A stretch of 64,000 nt of DNA from positions 30,328 through 94,327 of the forward strand of contig NZ_FTMZ01000020.1 of assembly GCF_900156335.1 (NCBI RefSeq), in the 5' to 3' direction. The notes under the pieces are model-generated. The model was not told the origin of the DNA, made no database searches, and was given only the letters and a program-made list of their open reading frames with translations. Shown here in pieces: positions 19,652 through 28,413 of this stretch; the first letter of the stretch is position 1; the number at the start of each line of letters is the position of its first letter. The position numbers were made by a program, and so were the translations under genes. The DNA comes from Sphaerotilus natans (GTDB taxonomy: Bacteria; Pseudomonadota; Gammaproteobacteria; Burkholderiales; Burkholderiaceae_C).

Positions 19652-20599
19652 TCACGCCACAGGCTGATCCAGCACCTGCATCACCCGCGCCTGCAGCAGC
19701 GCGAAGGTCGCTGCCAGGTCCTGGGCGCTGGTGTCGAGCGTGAGGTCGGCCTTCTCGTAGAAGGCGGAGCGGCCGGCGAGGATGCGGCGCAGGTCGTCCA
19801 TCGCCTCGCGGCTGGCCGCCATCGGGCGCAGGTCACCCTGGGCGGCGACCCGGCTCATGTGGTCCTCGGGCGTGGCCTGCAGCCACACGGTGGTGCAGTG
19901 GTTCAGCAGCAGGTTGAAGTTGGCCGCGTCCGACACCAGCCCGCCCGGCGTGGCGATGACCGCCTCCGGATAGATCTGGATCGCCTCCTCCAGCGCGCGC
20001 CGCTCGTAGCGGCGGTAGGCGTTGGTGCCGTAGAGGTTGTGGATCTCGCTGATGCTGCAGCCGGCGAAGGCCTCGATCTGGCGGCTGAGCTCGATGAAGG
20101 GATAGCCGAGGTCGTCGGCCAGCATCTGCCCAAGCGTGGACTTGCCCGCGCCGCGCAGGCCGATCAGCGCGATGCAGCGGCTGCGCTGCGCAGGCGCCGC
20201 CGCGGCGCCGTCGAACAGCCGCACCAGCGCCTCGCGCGCGCGGCGCAGGTCGGCCTCGCTGCGGTGCTCGAGCAGCTCGCGCAGCATCAGCCATTCCGGC
20301 GAGGCGGTGGTCATGTCGCCGATCAGCTCGGCCAGCGAGCACTGCAAGGCGCCCGCCACCTGCTGCAGCACCAGGATCGAGGCGTTGCCGATGCCGTACT
20401 CGAGGTTGGCCAGATGGCGCTCGGACACCTCCGACATCTGCGCCACCGCCTTGCGCGTCAGACCGCGCCGGGCGCGCAGCTCTCGCACCCGCTCGCCCAG
20501 CGCGACCAGGAAGGGGTTCTTGGCCTCGCCAGCCTCGTTGGCGGCAAGGGCGGGGCCGGCATCGGAGCGGCCGGAGTCGGGGCTGCGGGAGGTCTGCAT
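19652..20599 (-). CDS. boxR: BoxR/BzdR-type regulator (HTH plus shikimate-kinase-like domain)
   Basis: A 315-residue one-component regulator. An XRE-type helix-turn-helix occupies about residues 33-95 (LTRKAVAQMSEVSERHLANLE), and a shikimate-kinase-like domain follows with Walker A GLRGAGKST at 147-155. In the characterised relatives the kinase-like domain binds benzoyl-CoA, which relieves repression. It lies between the two box transcription units and its predicted sites are in both promoters. The start is uncertain: ATG 20599 was chosen, and in-frame ATGs at 20620 and further upstream lack better ribosome sites. Confidence 0.92.
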   Translation of the reverse strand: MQTSRSPDSGRSDAGPALAANEAGEAKNPFLVALGERVRELRARRGLTRKAVAQMSEVSERHLANLEYGIGNASILVLQQVAGALQCSLAELIGDMTTASPEWLMLRELLEHRSEADLRRAREALVRLFDGAAAAPAQRSRCIALIGLRGAGKSTLGQMLADDLGYPFIELSRQIEAFAGCSISEIHNLYGTNAYRRYERRALEEAIQIYPEAVIATPGGLVSDAANFNLLLNHCTTVWLQATPEDHMSRVAAQGDLRPMAASREAMDDLRRILAGRSAFYEKADLTLDTSAQDLAATFALLQARVMQVLDQPVA

Positions 20600-20623
20600 C
20601 GCGCCTAGGGGAAACACCATGTA

Positions 20624-20688
20624 TGCACTATATTGCTTGACACGGATCAGGGTGATAACTATCGTTTTCCAGAACGCACAATAGTGCA
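20624..20688 (+). promoter_or_regulatory. Promoter of the rightward box operon flanked by BoxR-type sites
   Basis: A sigma70-like promoter, TTGACA (20637-20642), 17 bp, TATCGT (20660-20665), points to the DUF4863-boxD genes. It is bracketed by TGCA-N6-TGCT (20624-20637, touching the -35) and CGCA-N6-TGCA (20675-20688, at the expected transcript start). Each has one mismatch to TGCA-N6-TGCA. The arrangement suggests repression by BoxR and possible autoregulation of the divergent boxR. Confidence 0.65.
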
Positions 20689-20712
20689 TCCCACTGAAGC
20701 CGCCAATCCATC

Positions 20713-21180
20713 ATGTCACAAGCCTCCTTCCGGGCCGCCTTGAGCGAACTGGCTGCCGAGCTGGCCGGCCGGCCGCTCGACGACACGCTCGATGCCTGGC
20801 TGAACCTGCACCATGGTGCAGATTCCCCCACCTTCTCCCGCCTGGCCGAGGCCATCCGCACCGGCGTGGCCGAGGGCTGGCTGTGCCCGCGCGAGGGCGG
20901 CGGCATCCGCTACGGCCGTATCTTCAAGGCGGCCGACGACCTGGCCGGCTGCTCGGTCGACGTGGTGGACATGAGCGACATCGTCGGCCCGCACCACCGC
21001 CATCCGCACGGCGAGATCGACCTGATCGTGCCGGTCGACGCCGGTGCCACCTTCGACGGCCGCGGCGCGGGCTGGTGCGTCTACGGGCCCGGCTCGGCGC
21101 ACCGTCCCACCGTCGCGGGCGGGCGCGCCTTCGTGCTCTACCTGCTGCCGCAAGGCGCGATCGAATTCACCGGCGCCTGA
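20713..21180 (+). CDS. DUF4863 cupin-like protein (4-hydroxylaminobenzoate lyase-related)
   Basis: A 155-residue protein, all-helical at first, then a small cupin-like part with DMSDIVGPHHRHPHGEIDLIVP and GPGSAHRPTV. The His-rich HHRHPHGE stretch (about residues 96-104) looks like a metal site. The family includes p-hydroxylaminobenzoate lyase, and members recur in benzoyl-CoA (box) clusters where the substrate is unproven. It is the first gene of the rightward box operon, 11 bp before boxD. Confidence 0.75.
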   Translation: MSQASFRAALSELAAELAGRPLDDTLDAWLNLHHGADSPTFSRLAEAIRTGVAEGWLCPREGGGIRYGRIFKAADDLAGCSVDVVDMSDIVGPHHRHPHGEIDLIVPVDAGATFDGRGAGWCVYGPGSAHRPTVAGGRAFVLYLLPQGAIEFTGA

Positions 21181-21191
21181 GCCGCACCGCC

Positions 21192-22760
21192 ATGACCGAA
21201 CTGCTCCTGAACCACCTCGGCGGCCAGTGGATCGCCGGCACCGGCGCCGGCACGACGCTGCACGACCCGGTGCTGGGCGACGCGCTGGTGCGCGTGGACT
21301 CGACCGGCCTGAACCTGCCCGCCCACTTCGAGCGGGTGCGCGCCCAGGGCGGCGCGGCGCTGCGGGCCATGAGCTACCGCGAGCGCGCCGGCCTGCTCAA
21401 GGCCATCGTCGCGGTGCTTCAGGCGAACCGCGACGCCTACGACGCCATCTCGACCGCCAATTCGGGCACGGTGAAGAACGACTCCGCGGTGGACATCGAC
21501 GGCGCGATCTACACCGTCGGCGTCTACGCCAAGCTCGGCGAGACGCTGGGCGACGCCCGCGTGCTGGCCGACGGCGACATCGCACCGCTGGCCAAGGGCG
21601 GCGCCTTCGGCAGCCGCCATGTGCAGGTGCCCACCCGCGGGCTGGCGCTGTGCATCAACGCCTTCAACTTCCCCAGCTGGGGCCTGTGGGAGAAGGCCGC
21701 GCCCGCGCTGCTCTCGGGCGTGCCGGTGGTGGTCAAGCCCGCCACCGCGACCGCCTGGCTGACGCAGCGCATGGTGCAGGACGTGATCGAGGCCGGCGTG
21801 CTGCCCGCCGGCGCGCTCAACGTGGTCTGCGGCAGCTCGGCCGGGCTGCTCGATGCGCTGCAGCCCTTCGACCTGCTGAGCTTCACCGGCTCGGCCGACA
21901 CCGCCGCGCTGCTGCGCCGCCATCCCGCGGTGGCCGAGCGCTCGGTGCGGGTCAACATCGAGGCCGACAGCGTCAACTCAGGCCTCTTGATGCCGGGCGC
22001 CACGCCGGGCAGCGCCAGCTTCGAGCTGCTGGTCAAGGAGGTCGCCCGCGAGATGACGCAGAAGTCGGGCCAGAAATGCACCGCGATCCGCCGCGTGCTG
22101 GTGCCCGAGGCGCTCTACGGCGCGGCGGCCGAGGCGATCGGCGCGCGGCTGGCCAAGGTCACCGTGGGCAACCCGCGCAACGCCTCGGTGCGCATGGGCG
22201 CGCTGGTGAGCCGCGCGCAGTTCGAGGCGGTGCAGGCCGGCATCGCGCAGCTCCAGAGCGTGGCCGAGACGCTGCACGACGGTCGCGGTGCGGCGCTCAT
22301 CGACGCCGATCCGGCCGTGGCCGCCTGCGTCGCACCGGTGCTGCTGGGCACGCGTGACCCGGACGCGCACGGCCTGCTGCACGTCACCGAGGTCTTCGGC
22401 CCGGTGGCGACGCTGATGCCCTACCGCGATCTGGACCACGCGCGAGCGCTGGTCGCCCGCGGCGAAGGCTCGCTGGCGTGCTCGCTCTACGGCGAGGACG
22501 ACGACACGGCGGCCGACGCGCTGGCCGCCACCGCGCTCGACCTGGCGGCGCTGCACGGCCGCGTGCATGTGGTGACGCCGGCGGTGGCCGCGCTGCACAC
22601 CGGCCACGGCAACGTCATGCCGCAGTCGCTGCACGGCGGCCCGGGCCGCGCCGGCGGCGGCGAGGAACTCGGCGGGCTGCGCGCGCTGAACTTCCATCAC
22701 CGGCGCGCGGCGGTGCAGGCCGCGCCGGCCGTGCTGTCGCGCCTGACGCCGGCCGCCTGA
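21192..22760 (+). CDS. boxD: 3,4-dehydroadipyl-CoA semialdehyde dehydrogenase (BoxD)
   Basis: A 522-residue NADP-dependent aldehyde dehydrogenase of the BoxD/PaaZ-N subgroup. It has CINAFNFPSWGLWEKAAPAL, FTGSADTA, the catalytic Cys in KSGQKCTAIRRV, and a long C-terminus with HGNVMPQSLHGGPGRAGGGEELGGLR. It oxidises the semialdehyde released by BoxC to 3,4-dehydroadipyl-CoA. The C-terminal hydratase domain of full PaaZ is absent. The ATG at 21192 is 11 bp after the DUF4863 gene. Confidence 0.92.
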   Translation: MTELLLNHLGGQWIAGTGAGTTLHDPVLGDALVRVDSTGLNLPAHFERVRAQGGAALRAMSYRERAGLLKAIVAVLQANRDAYDAISTANSGTVKNDSAVDIDGAIYTVGVYAKLGETLGDARVLADGDIAPLAKGGAFGSRHVQVPTRGLALCINAFNFPSWGLWEKAAPALLSGVPVVVKPATATAWLTQRMVQDVIEAGVLPAGALNVVCGSSAGLLDALQPFDLLSFTGSADTAALLRRHPAVAERSVRVNIEADSVNSGLLMPGATPGSASFELLVKEVAREMTQKSGQKCTAIRRVLVPEALYGAAAEAIGARLAKVTVGNPRNASVRMGALVSRAQFEAVQAGIAQLQSVAETLHDGRGAALIDADPAVAACVAPVLLGTRDPDAHGLLHVTEVFGPVATLMPYRDLDHARALVARGEGSLACSLYGEDDDTAADALAATALDLAALHGRVHVVTPAVAALHTGHGNVMPQSLHGGPGRAGGGEELGGLRALNFHHRRAAVQAAPAVLSRLTPAA

Positions 22761-22790
22761 GCCGCCCCGAGAAGATCCAGGAGACACGCC

Positions 22791-24404
22791 ATGAGCGACA
22801 CCCCCGACACCACGCCGCAGGACCTCGACGTTCCCACGCCGGGCGCGGACTTCAACTTCGCGCAGCACCTGCTCGCGCTCAACGTCGGCCGGCCGGACAA
22901 GGCGGCCTTCATCGACGACCTGGGTACGCTCACCTTCCGCGCGCTCGACGAGCGGGTGCGCCGCCTGGCCGCCGGCCTGCGCGGGCTGGGCATCAAGCGG
23001 GAAGAACGCGTGCTGCTGCTGATGCAGGACGTCAACGACTGGCCGGTGAGCTTCCTGGGTGCGATGCACGCCGGCATCGTGCCGGTGGCGGTCAACACGC
23101 TGCTGACCGCCGACGACTACGCCTACATGCTGGAGCACTCGCGGGCGCAGGCGGTGCTGGTGTCGGGCGCGCTGCTGCCCACGCTCAACGCCGCGCTGGT
23201 GAAGTCCGACCACGAGGTGGGCAAGGTGATCGTGTCGCGGCCGGTGGCGCCGCTGCATCCGTCCGAGGTCGAGCTCGAGGCCTTCCTGGCCGCGCACGCG
23301 CCGGCGCAGAAGGCTGCAGCCACCGGACCGGACGCGCCCGGCTTCTGGCTCTATTCCTCCGGCTCGACCGGCCGGCCCAAGGGCACGGTGCATTCGCACG
23401 GCAACCCCTACTGGACCGCCGAGCTCTACGGCCGCGCAGTGCTGGGCCTGCGCGAGGACGATGTGTGCTTCTCCGCCGCCAAGCTCTTCTTCGCCTACGG
23501 GCTGGGCAACGGCCTGAGCTTCCCGCTCAGCGTGGGCGCGACGACGATCCTGATGGCCGAGCGGCCGACGCCCGAGGCGGTGTTCCACCGCTGGCTCGGC
23601 GGCGTGGGCGAGACCCGACCGACCGTGTTCTTCGGCGCGCCCACCGGCTACGCCGGCATGCTGGCGCACCCGAAGCTGCCGGCGCGCGAGGCGGTGGCGC
23701 TGCGCCTGGCCTCGTCGGCGGGCGAGGCGCTGCCGGCCGAGCTGGGCGAGCGCTTCAGGGCGCGCTTCGGCGTCGACATCGTCGACGGCATCGGCTCGAC
23801 CGAGATGCTGCACATCTTCCTGAGCAACCGCCCCGGCGACGTGCGCTACGGCACCACCGGCCGGCCGGTGCCGGGCTACCGGGTCGAGCTGCGCGGCGAC
23901 GACGGCCGCGCGGTGCCCGAGGGCGAGCCAGGCGACCTCTACATCCAGGGCCCGAGCGCCGCGATGATGTACTGGGGCAACCGCGAGAAGACCCGCGAGA
24001 CCTTCCAGGGCGGCTGGACCAAGAGCGGCGACAAGTACGTCCGCAACCCGGACGGCACCTACACCTACGGCGGCCGCTCCGACGACATGCTCAAGGTCAG
24101 CGGCATCTACGTCAGCCCCTTCGAGGTCGAGGCGACGCTGGTGCAGCACCCGGCGGTGCTGGAGGCGGCGGTCATCGGCGTGGAGGACGCCGAGGGCCTG
24201 ACCAAGACCAAGGCCTTCGTGATCCTGAAGGAGCCCGGCGGCGCCACCGAGGCCGAGCTGAAGGCCTTCGTCAAGGACCGGCTCGCGCCCTACAAGTACC
24301 CGCGCCAGATCGAGTTCGTCGACGAGCTGCCCAAGACCGCCACCGGCAAGATCCAGCGCTTCCGGCTGCGCGAGCGCGAGCGGGCGCAGGCCCAAACCGC
24401 CTGA
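22791..24404 (+). CDS. bclA: Benzoate-CoA ligase
   Basis: A 537-residue AMP-forming acyl-CoA synthetase activating benzoate to benzoyl-CoA. The P-loop is YSSGSTGRPKG at residues 188-198. The middle block is GIGSTEMLHIFLSN. The hinge region GGRSDDMLKVSGIYVSPFEVE and Lys520 (TGKIQRF) complete the catalytic set. Strong resemblance to BadA/BclA (NVGRPDKAAFID, NDWPVSFLGAMHAGIVPVAVN). AGGAG precedes the ATG by 7 nt. The ligase supplies the inducer and substrate of the box pathway. Confidence 0.94.
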   Translation: MSDTPDTTPQDLDVPTPGADFNFAQHLLALNVGRPDKAAFIDDLGTLTFRALDERVRRLAAGLRGLGIKREERVLLLMQDVNDWPVSFLGAMHAGIVPVAVNTLLTADDYAYMLEHSRAQAVLVSGALLPTLNAALVKSDHEVGKVIVSRPVAPLHPSEVELEAFLAAHAPAQKAAATGPDAPGFWLYSSGSTGRPKGTVHSHGNPYWTAELYGRAVLGLREDDVCFSAAKLFFAYGLGNGLSFPLSVGATTILMAERPTPEAVFHRWLGGVGETRPTVFFGAPTGYAGMLAHPKLPAREAVALRLASSAGEALPAELGERFRARFGVDIVDGIGSTEMLHIFLSNRPGDVRYGTTGRPVPGYRVELRGDDGRAVPEGEPGDLYIQGPSAAMMYWGNREKTRETFQGGWTKSGDKYVRNPDGTYTYGGRSDDMLKVSGIYVSPFEVEATLVQHPAVLEAAVIGVEDAEGLTKTKAFVILKEPGGATEAELKAFVKDRLAPYKYPRQIEFVDELPKTATGKIQRFRLRERERAQAQTA

Positions 24405-24420
24405 GACCGGACGCCCCGCC

Positions 24421-25242
24421 ATGGACGCCACCGGATTCGTCACGCTCACGCCGGCCGGCCGGCCGGTGCAGATCGAGTGGGCGCGCATCGACGCGCCGGC
24501 CGGGGCGCCGGCCCGCGCGCCGCTGGTCTTCCTGCACGAGGGCCTGGGCTCGCTGTCGCTGTGGCGGGACTTTCCCGCGCGGCTGTGCGCCGCGCTGGGC
24601 CGCGCCGGCTGGGTGTACTCGCGCCCGGGCTACGGCCGCTCGACGCCGCGCCCGCCCGACAAGCGCTGGTCGCCCGACTTCATGCACCGCCAGGCGCGCG
24701 AGCTGCTGCCGGCGCTGCTCGACGCGCTGGGCGTGGCCGGGCCCTGCGTGCTGTTCGGCCACAGCGACGGCGGCTCGATCGCGCTGCTGCATGCAGCCGC
24801 GTACCCCGAGCGGGTCGCCGCGCTGGTGGTGGCCGCGCCGCACCTCTTCGTCGAGGACCTGACGGTCGAGAGCATCCGCCAGGCGCGCGTCGCCTACACG
24901 ACCACCGACCTGCGCGCGCGGCTGGCGCGCCACCACGCCGACCCCGACTCGGCCTTCTTCGGCTGGAACGACATCTGGCTCGACCCGGCCTTCCGCGACT
25001 GGAACCTCGAGACCGAGGTCGCCCGCATCACCGGCCCGGTGCTGGCGGTGCAGGGCGAGGACGACGAGTACGGAACGATGGCCCAGATCGAGCGCATCGC
25101 CGCGCTGCGCCCGCAGCAGCCCACCGAGCTGCTGAAGCTGGCCGCCTGCGGCCACAGCCCGCACCGCGACCAGCCGCAGGCCCTGATCGAGGCCACCCGC
25201 GCGTTCCTGCAGCGTCACGACGACCGACGCCCCGAAGACTGA
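24421..25242 (+). CDS. Alpha/beta hydrolase of the box operon
   Basis: A 273-residue alpha/beta-hydrolase. The oxyanion block is LHEGLGSLSLWRDFP, and nucleophile Ser115 lies in GHSDGGSI. The acid is probably the Asp in QGEDDEYGT (about 216) and the base the His in CGHSPHRDQP. Members of this group sit in many benzoate-CoA clusters and are thought to act as CoA thioesterases or ester hydrolases that release stalled intermediates. It starts 16 bp after bclA. The substrate is unknown. Confidence 0.82.
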   Translation: MDATGFVTLTPAGRPVQIEWARIDAPAGAPARAPLVFLHEGLGSLSLWRDFPARLCAALGRAGWVYSRPGYGRSTPRPPDKRWSPDFMHRQARELLPALLDALGVAGPCVLFGHSDGGSIALLHAAAYPERVAALVVAAPHLFVEDLTVESIRQARVAYTTTDLRARLARHHADPDSAFFGWNDIWLDPAFRDWNLETEVARITGPVLAVQGEDDEYGTMAQIERIAALRPQQPTELLKLAACGHSPHRDQPQALIEATRAFLQRHDDRRPED

Positions 25243-25267
25243 CCCGACGACAACGAGGAGACACGCC

Positions 25268-26440
25268 ATGCGCATCCGCCCTTCCCTCCTGGCCCGCACC
25301 CTGCTCGGCAGCGCGCTGCTGGCGGCCGCCGCCGCTCCAGCCAGCGCGCAGGACAAGATCAAGGTCGGCTTCATGCTGCCCTACACCGGCACCTTCGCGG
25401 CGCTGGGCACCGCCATCGAGAACGGCTTTCGCCAGTACATCGACGAGCAGGGCGGCAAGCTCGCCGGCAAGACCGTCGAGTTCGTGAAGGTCGATGACGA
25501 GTCCGATCCGGCCAAGGCCTCGGACAACGCCAACAAGCTGGTCAAGCGCGACAACGTCGACGTGATGATCGGCACCGTCCACTCGGGCGTGGCGATGGCG
25601 ATGGCCAAGGTCGCCAAGGACAACAACACGCTGCTGATCGTGCCCAACGCCGGCGCGGACGCGATCACCGGCCCGCTGTGCGCGCCCAACATCTTCCGCT
25701 CCTCGTTCTCGAACTGGCAGCCCGGCTTCGCGATGGGCAAGGTCGCCGCCGACCGGAAGATCAAGACCGCGGTGACGCTGACCTGGAAGTACGCGGCCGG
25801 CGACGAATCGGTGCGCGGCTTCAAGGAAGGCTTCGAGACCGGCGGCGGCAAGGTGGTCAAGGAGCTGAACCTGCCCTTCCCGAATGTCGAGTTCCAGGCG
25901 CTGCTGACCGAGGTGGCCGCGCTCAAGCCCGATGCCGTCTATGTGTTCTTCGCCGGCGGTGGCGCGGTGAAGTTCGTCAAGGACTGGGCGGCGGCCGGGC
26001 TGGGCAGCAGCGTCAAGCTGATCGGCGCGGGCTTCCTGACCGACGGCACGCTGGAAGCGCAGGGCGCAGCCGCGCAGGGCCTGCTGACGACGCTGCACTA
26101 CGCCGACGACCTGACGAACCCGAAGGACAAGGCCTTCCGGCTGCAGTACGCCAAGGCCTACAAGCTGCAGCCCGATGTCTACGCGGTGCAGGGCTACGAC
26201 GCGGCGCAGATGCTGGCGGCCGGCGTCAACGCGGTCAAGGGCGACATGAAGCAGCGCGACGCGCTGGTCAAGGCCATCGAGAGCGCGAAGATCGACAGCC
26301 CGCGCGGCGCCTTCACGCTCAGCCGGGCGCACAACCCGGTGCAGGACATCTACCTGCGCGAGGTCAGCGGCAAGGTGAACAAGAACGTGGGCATCGCGGT
26401 GAAGGGTCTGGCGGACCCGGCGCGCGGCTGCCGGCTCTGA
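25268..26440 (+). CDS. ABC transporter substrate-binding protein (LivJ-like, probably for aromatic acids)
   Basis: A 390-residue periplasmic receptor of the branched-chain amino acid/aromatic acid type (Peripla_BP_6). The signal peptide ends at ASA, about residue 27. The mature part starts DKIKVGFMLPYTGTFAALG. VMIGTVHSGVAMAMA and VYAVQGYDAAQMLAAG are family landmarks. AGGAG precedes the ATG by 7 nt. It is followed by two permeases and two ATPases within the box operon, so benzoate or hydroxybenzoate is the likely ligand. Confidence 0.88.
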   Translation: MRIRPSLLARTLLGSALLAAAAAPASAQDKIKVGFMLPYTGTFAALGTAIENGFRQYIDEQGGKLAGKTVEFVKVDDESDPAKASDNANKLVKRDNVDVMIGTVHSGVAMAMAKVAKDNNTLLIVPNAGADAITGPLCAPNIFRSSFSNWQPGFAMGKVAADRKIKTAVTLTWKYAAGDESVRGFKEGFETGGGKVVKELNLPFPNVEFQALLTEVAALKPDAVYVFFAGGGAVKFVKDWAAAGLGSSVKLIGAGFLTDGTLEAQGAAAQGLLTTLHYADDLTNPKDKAFRLQYAKAYKLQPDVYAVQGYDAAQMLAAGVNAVKGDMKQRDALVKAIESAKIDSPRGAFTLSRAHNPVQDIYLREVSGKVNKNVGIAVKGLADPARGCRL

Positions 26441-26461
26441 GTCCTTGTCCGGTCCTCGTCG

Positions 26462-26528
26462 TGGATCCCCGCCTGCGCGGGGATGACGGAGAAGGACTGG
26501 GCGTCATCCCCGCGCAGGCGGGGACCCA
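26462..26528. repeat. Inverted repeat (GTCATCCCCGCG family) inside the transporter operon
   Basis: Two arms in opposite orientation, at 26462-26489 and 26501-26528 (GCGTCATCCCCGCGCAGGCG...), fill the 109-bp gap between the receptor and the first permease. As an RNA hairpin at this place it could protect the receptor mRNA and lower expression of the membrane parts, a common arrangement for ABC importers. Confidence 0.8.
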
Positions 26529-26549
26529 TGCACCGCACGCACGTCCCCC

Positions 26550-27416
26550 ATGGACCTCACCACTTTCCTCATCCAGTGCCTCAACAGCGTGCAGTACGGC
26601 CTGCTGCTGTTCCTGGTGGCCTCAGGGCTGACGCTGATCTTCGGGATCATGGGCGTCATCAACCTCGCCCACGGCAGCTTCTACATGATCGGCGCCTACC
26701 TGGCGTTCAGCTTGAGCTCGCTGCTCGGCAGCCTGCCGCTGGCCCTGCTGGTCGGCACCCTGCTGGCGGTGGCCTTCGGCTACCTGCTGGAGTGGGTGTT
26801 CTTCAGCTACCTCTATGACCGGGAGCACCTGCAGCAGGTGCTGATGACCTACGGCCTGATCCTGGTCTTCGAGGAGCTGCGCAGCCTCCTGGTCGGCGAC
26901 GACGTGCACGGCGTGACCGTGCCCGACTGGCTCGCCGGCACGATCCCGATCGGCAACGGCATGACCTACCCGGTCTACCGGCTGTTCGTCTCGGGGCTGT
27001 GCCTGCTGCTGGCGCTCGGCATGTACGGGCTGATCAGCAAGACGCGCCTGGGGATGATGGTGCGGGCAGGCGCCACCAACCGCGAGATGGTGCAGTCGCT
27101 GGGCATCAACATCACGCTGCTGTACCGCGTGGTGTTCGCGGTCGGGGTGGCGCTGGCGGTATTCGCCGGGATGATCGCCGCGCCGATGTCCTCGGTCTAT
27201 CCGGGCATGGGCGGGCAGGTGCTGATCATCTGCTTCGTGGTGGTGGTGATCGGCGGCATCGGCTCGATCAAGGGCGCGCTGGTGGCGGCGCTGCTGATCG
27301 GCTTCGTCGACACCTTCGGCAAGGTGCTCTGGCAGGAAGGCGCCGGCGCGCTGGTCTATGTGCTGATGGCGGCCATCCTGCTGTGGCGCCCGGCCGGTCT
27401 GTTCAAGGCGGGGTGA
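26550..27416 (+). CDS. ABC transporter permease (LivH-like)
   Basis: A 288-residue inner-membrane protein with about eight hydrophobic segments, starting FLIQCLNSVQYGLLLFLVASGLTLIFGIMGVINLAHG. VVVIGGIGSIKGALVAALLIG is the conserved permease loop contacting the ATPase. It forms the channel with the LivM-like partner. The stop lies 7 bp before the next start. Confidence 0.9.
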   Translation: MDLTTFLIQCLNSVQYGLLLFLVASGLTLIFGIMGVINLAHGSFYMIGAYLAFSLSSLLGSLPLALLVGTLLAVAFGYLLEWVFFSYLYDREHLQQVLMTYGLILVFEELRSLLVGDDVHGVTVPDWLAGTIPIGNGMTYPVYRLFVSGLCLLLALGMYGLISKTRLGMMVRAGATNREMVQSLGINITLLYRVVFAVGVALAVFAGMIAAPMSSVYPGMGGQVLIICFVVVVIGGIGSIKGALVAALLIGFVDTFGKVLWQEGAGALVYVLMAAILLWRPAGLFKAG

Positions 27417-27423
27417 TCCGGCG

Positions 27424-28413
27424 ATGACTTCCAGCAAATCTCTTTCTTCGCTGTCCGTGGCCGCCTGGGTACTCGCCTTCGCGCTGCTGGCGGTGTTCCC
27501 GCTGCTGCCCGAGCCGATCGGCGGCAAGTTCCACACCGAGCTGCTGGCCAAGGTGATGATCATGGCGATCTTCGCCGCCAGTCTGCAGCTGCTGGTCGGC
27601 TACACCGGGCTGGTGAGCCTGGGCCACGCGGCCTTCTTCGGCTTCGGCGCCTACGCGGTGGCGATGCTGGCGCCGATGTCGGAGGCCGGCAACGGCTGGC
27701 TGATGCTGGCGGCGGCGGTCGGCGGCGCGGGACTGCTCGCGCTGGTCATCGGCGCGCTGGTGATGCGCACGCAGGGCATCTACTTCATCATGGTGACGCT
27801 GGCCTTCGGGCAGCTCGTCTACTTCGTCTTCCACGACACCAAGATCGCCGGGGGCAGCGACGGCGCCTATGTCTACTTCAAGCCCGCGCTGGCGATCGGC
27901 GGCTGGCAGTGGATCGACCTGGAGCAGGCCAACAGCTTCTACTGGTTCGTGCTGGGCGCGCTGGTGCTGACGCTGGGGGTGCTGACGCTGGTGCTGCGCT
28001 CGCGCTTCGGGCACGCGCTGATCGGCATCAAGCACAACGAGCAGCGCATGCGCGCCGCCGGCTACTCGACGCTGCTCTACAAGCTCGCGAGCTTCGTCGT
28101 CGCGGGGATGCTGGCCGGGCTGGGCGGCTTTCTCTACGCGGCGCAGTACGGCTTCGTCACGCCCGAGATCCTGTCCTGGCACTACAGCGGCAACGCGCTG
28201 GTGATGATCATCCTCGGTGGCCTCGGCAGCCTGGGCGGGGCGGTGGCCGGCGCCTTCGCGTTTGTGCTGCTGTCGGAGTGGTTCTCGTCGCTGACCAAGC
28301 ACTGGCAGCTGCTGTTCGGCAGCTTCATCATCGTCGCGGTGGCGCTGCTGCCGCAGGGGCTGGCCGGGCTGTGGGCACGGCTGCCCTCCTCGCAGCGCAA
28401 GGAGGCGGCATGA
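27424..28413 (+). CDS. ABC transporter permease (LivM-like)
   Basis: A 329-residue membrane protein with about nine hydrophobic segments. Landmarks are ASLQLLVGYTGLVSLGHAAFFG, RSRFGHALIGIKHNEQRMRAAGY and MIILGGLGSLGGAVAGAF (the EAA-like loop). It pairs with the LivH-like permease. Its stop overlaps the start of the ATPase gene by 4 bp. Confidence 0.9.
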   Translation: MTSSKSLSSLSVAAWVLAFALLAVFPLLPEPIGGKFHTELLAKVMIMAIFAASLQLLVGYTGLVSLGHAAFFGFGAYAVAMLAPMSEAGNGWLMLAAAVGGAGLLALVIGALVMRTQGIYFIMVTLAFGQLVYFVFHDTKIAGGSDGAYVYFKPALAIGGWQWIDLEQANSFYWFVLGALVLTLGVLTLVLRSRFGHALIGIKHNEQRMRAAGYSTLLYKLASFVVAGMLAGLGGFLYAAQYGFVTPEILSWHYSGNALVMIILGGLGSLGGAVAGAFAFVLLSEWFSSLTKHWQLLFGSFIIVAVALLPQGLAGLWARLPSSQRKEAA

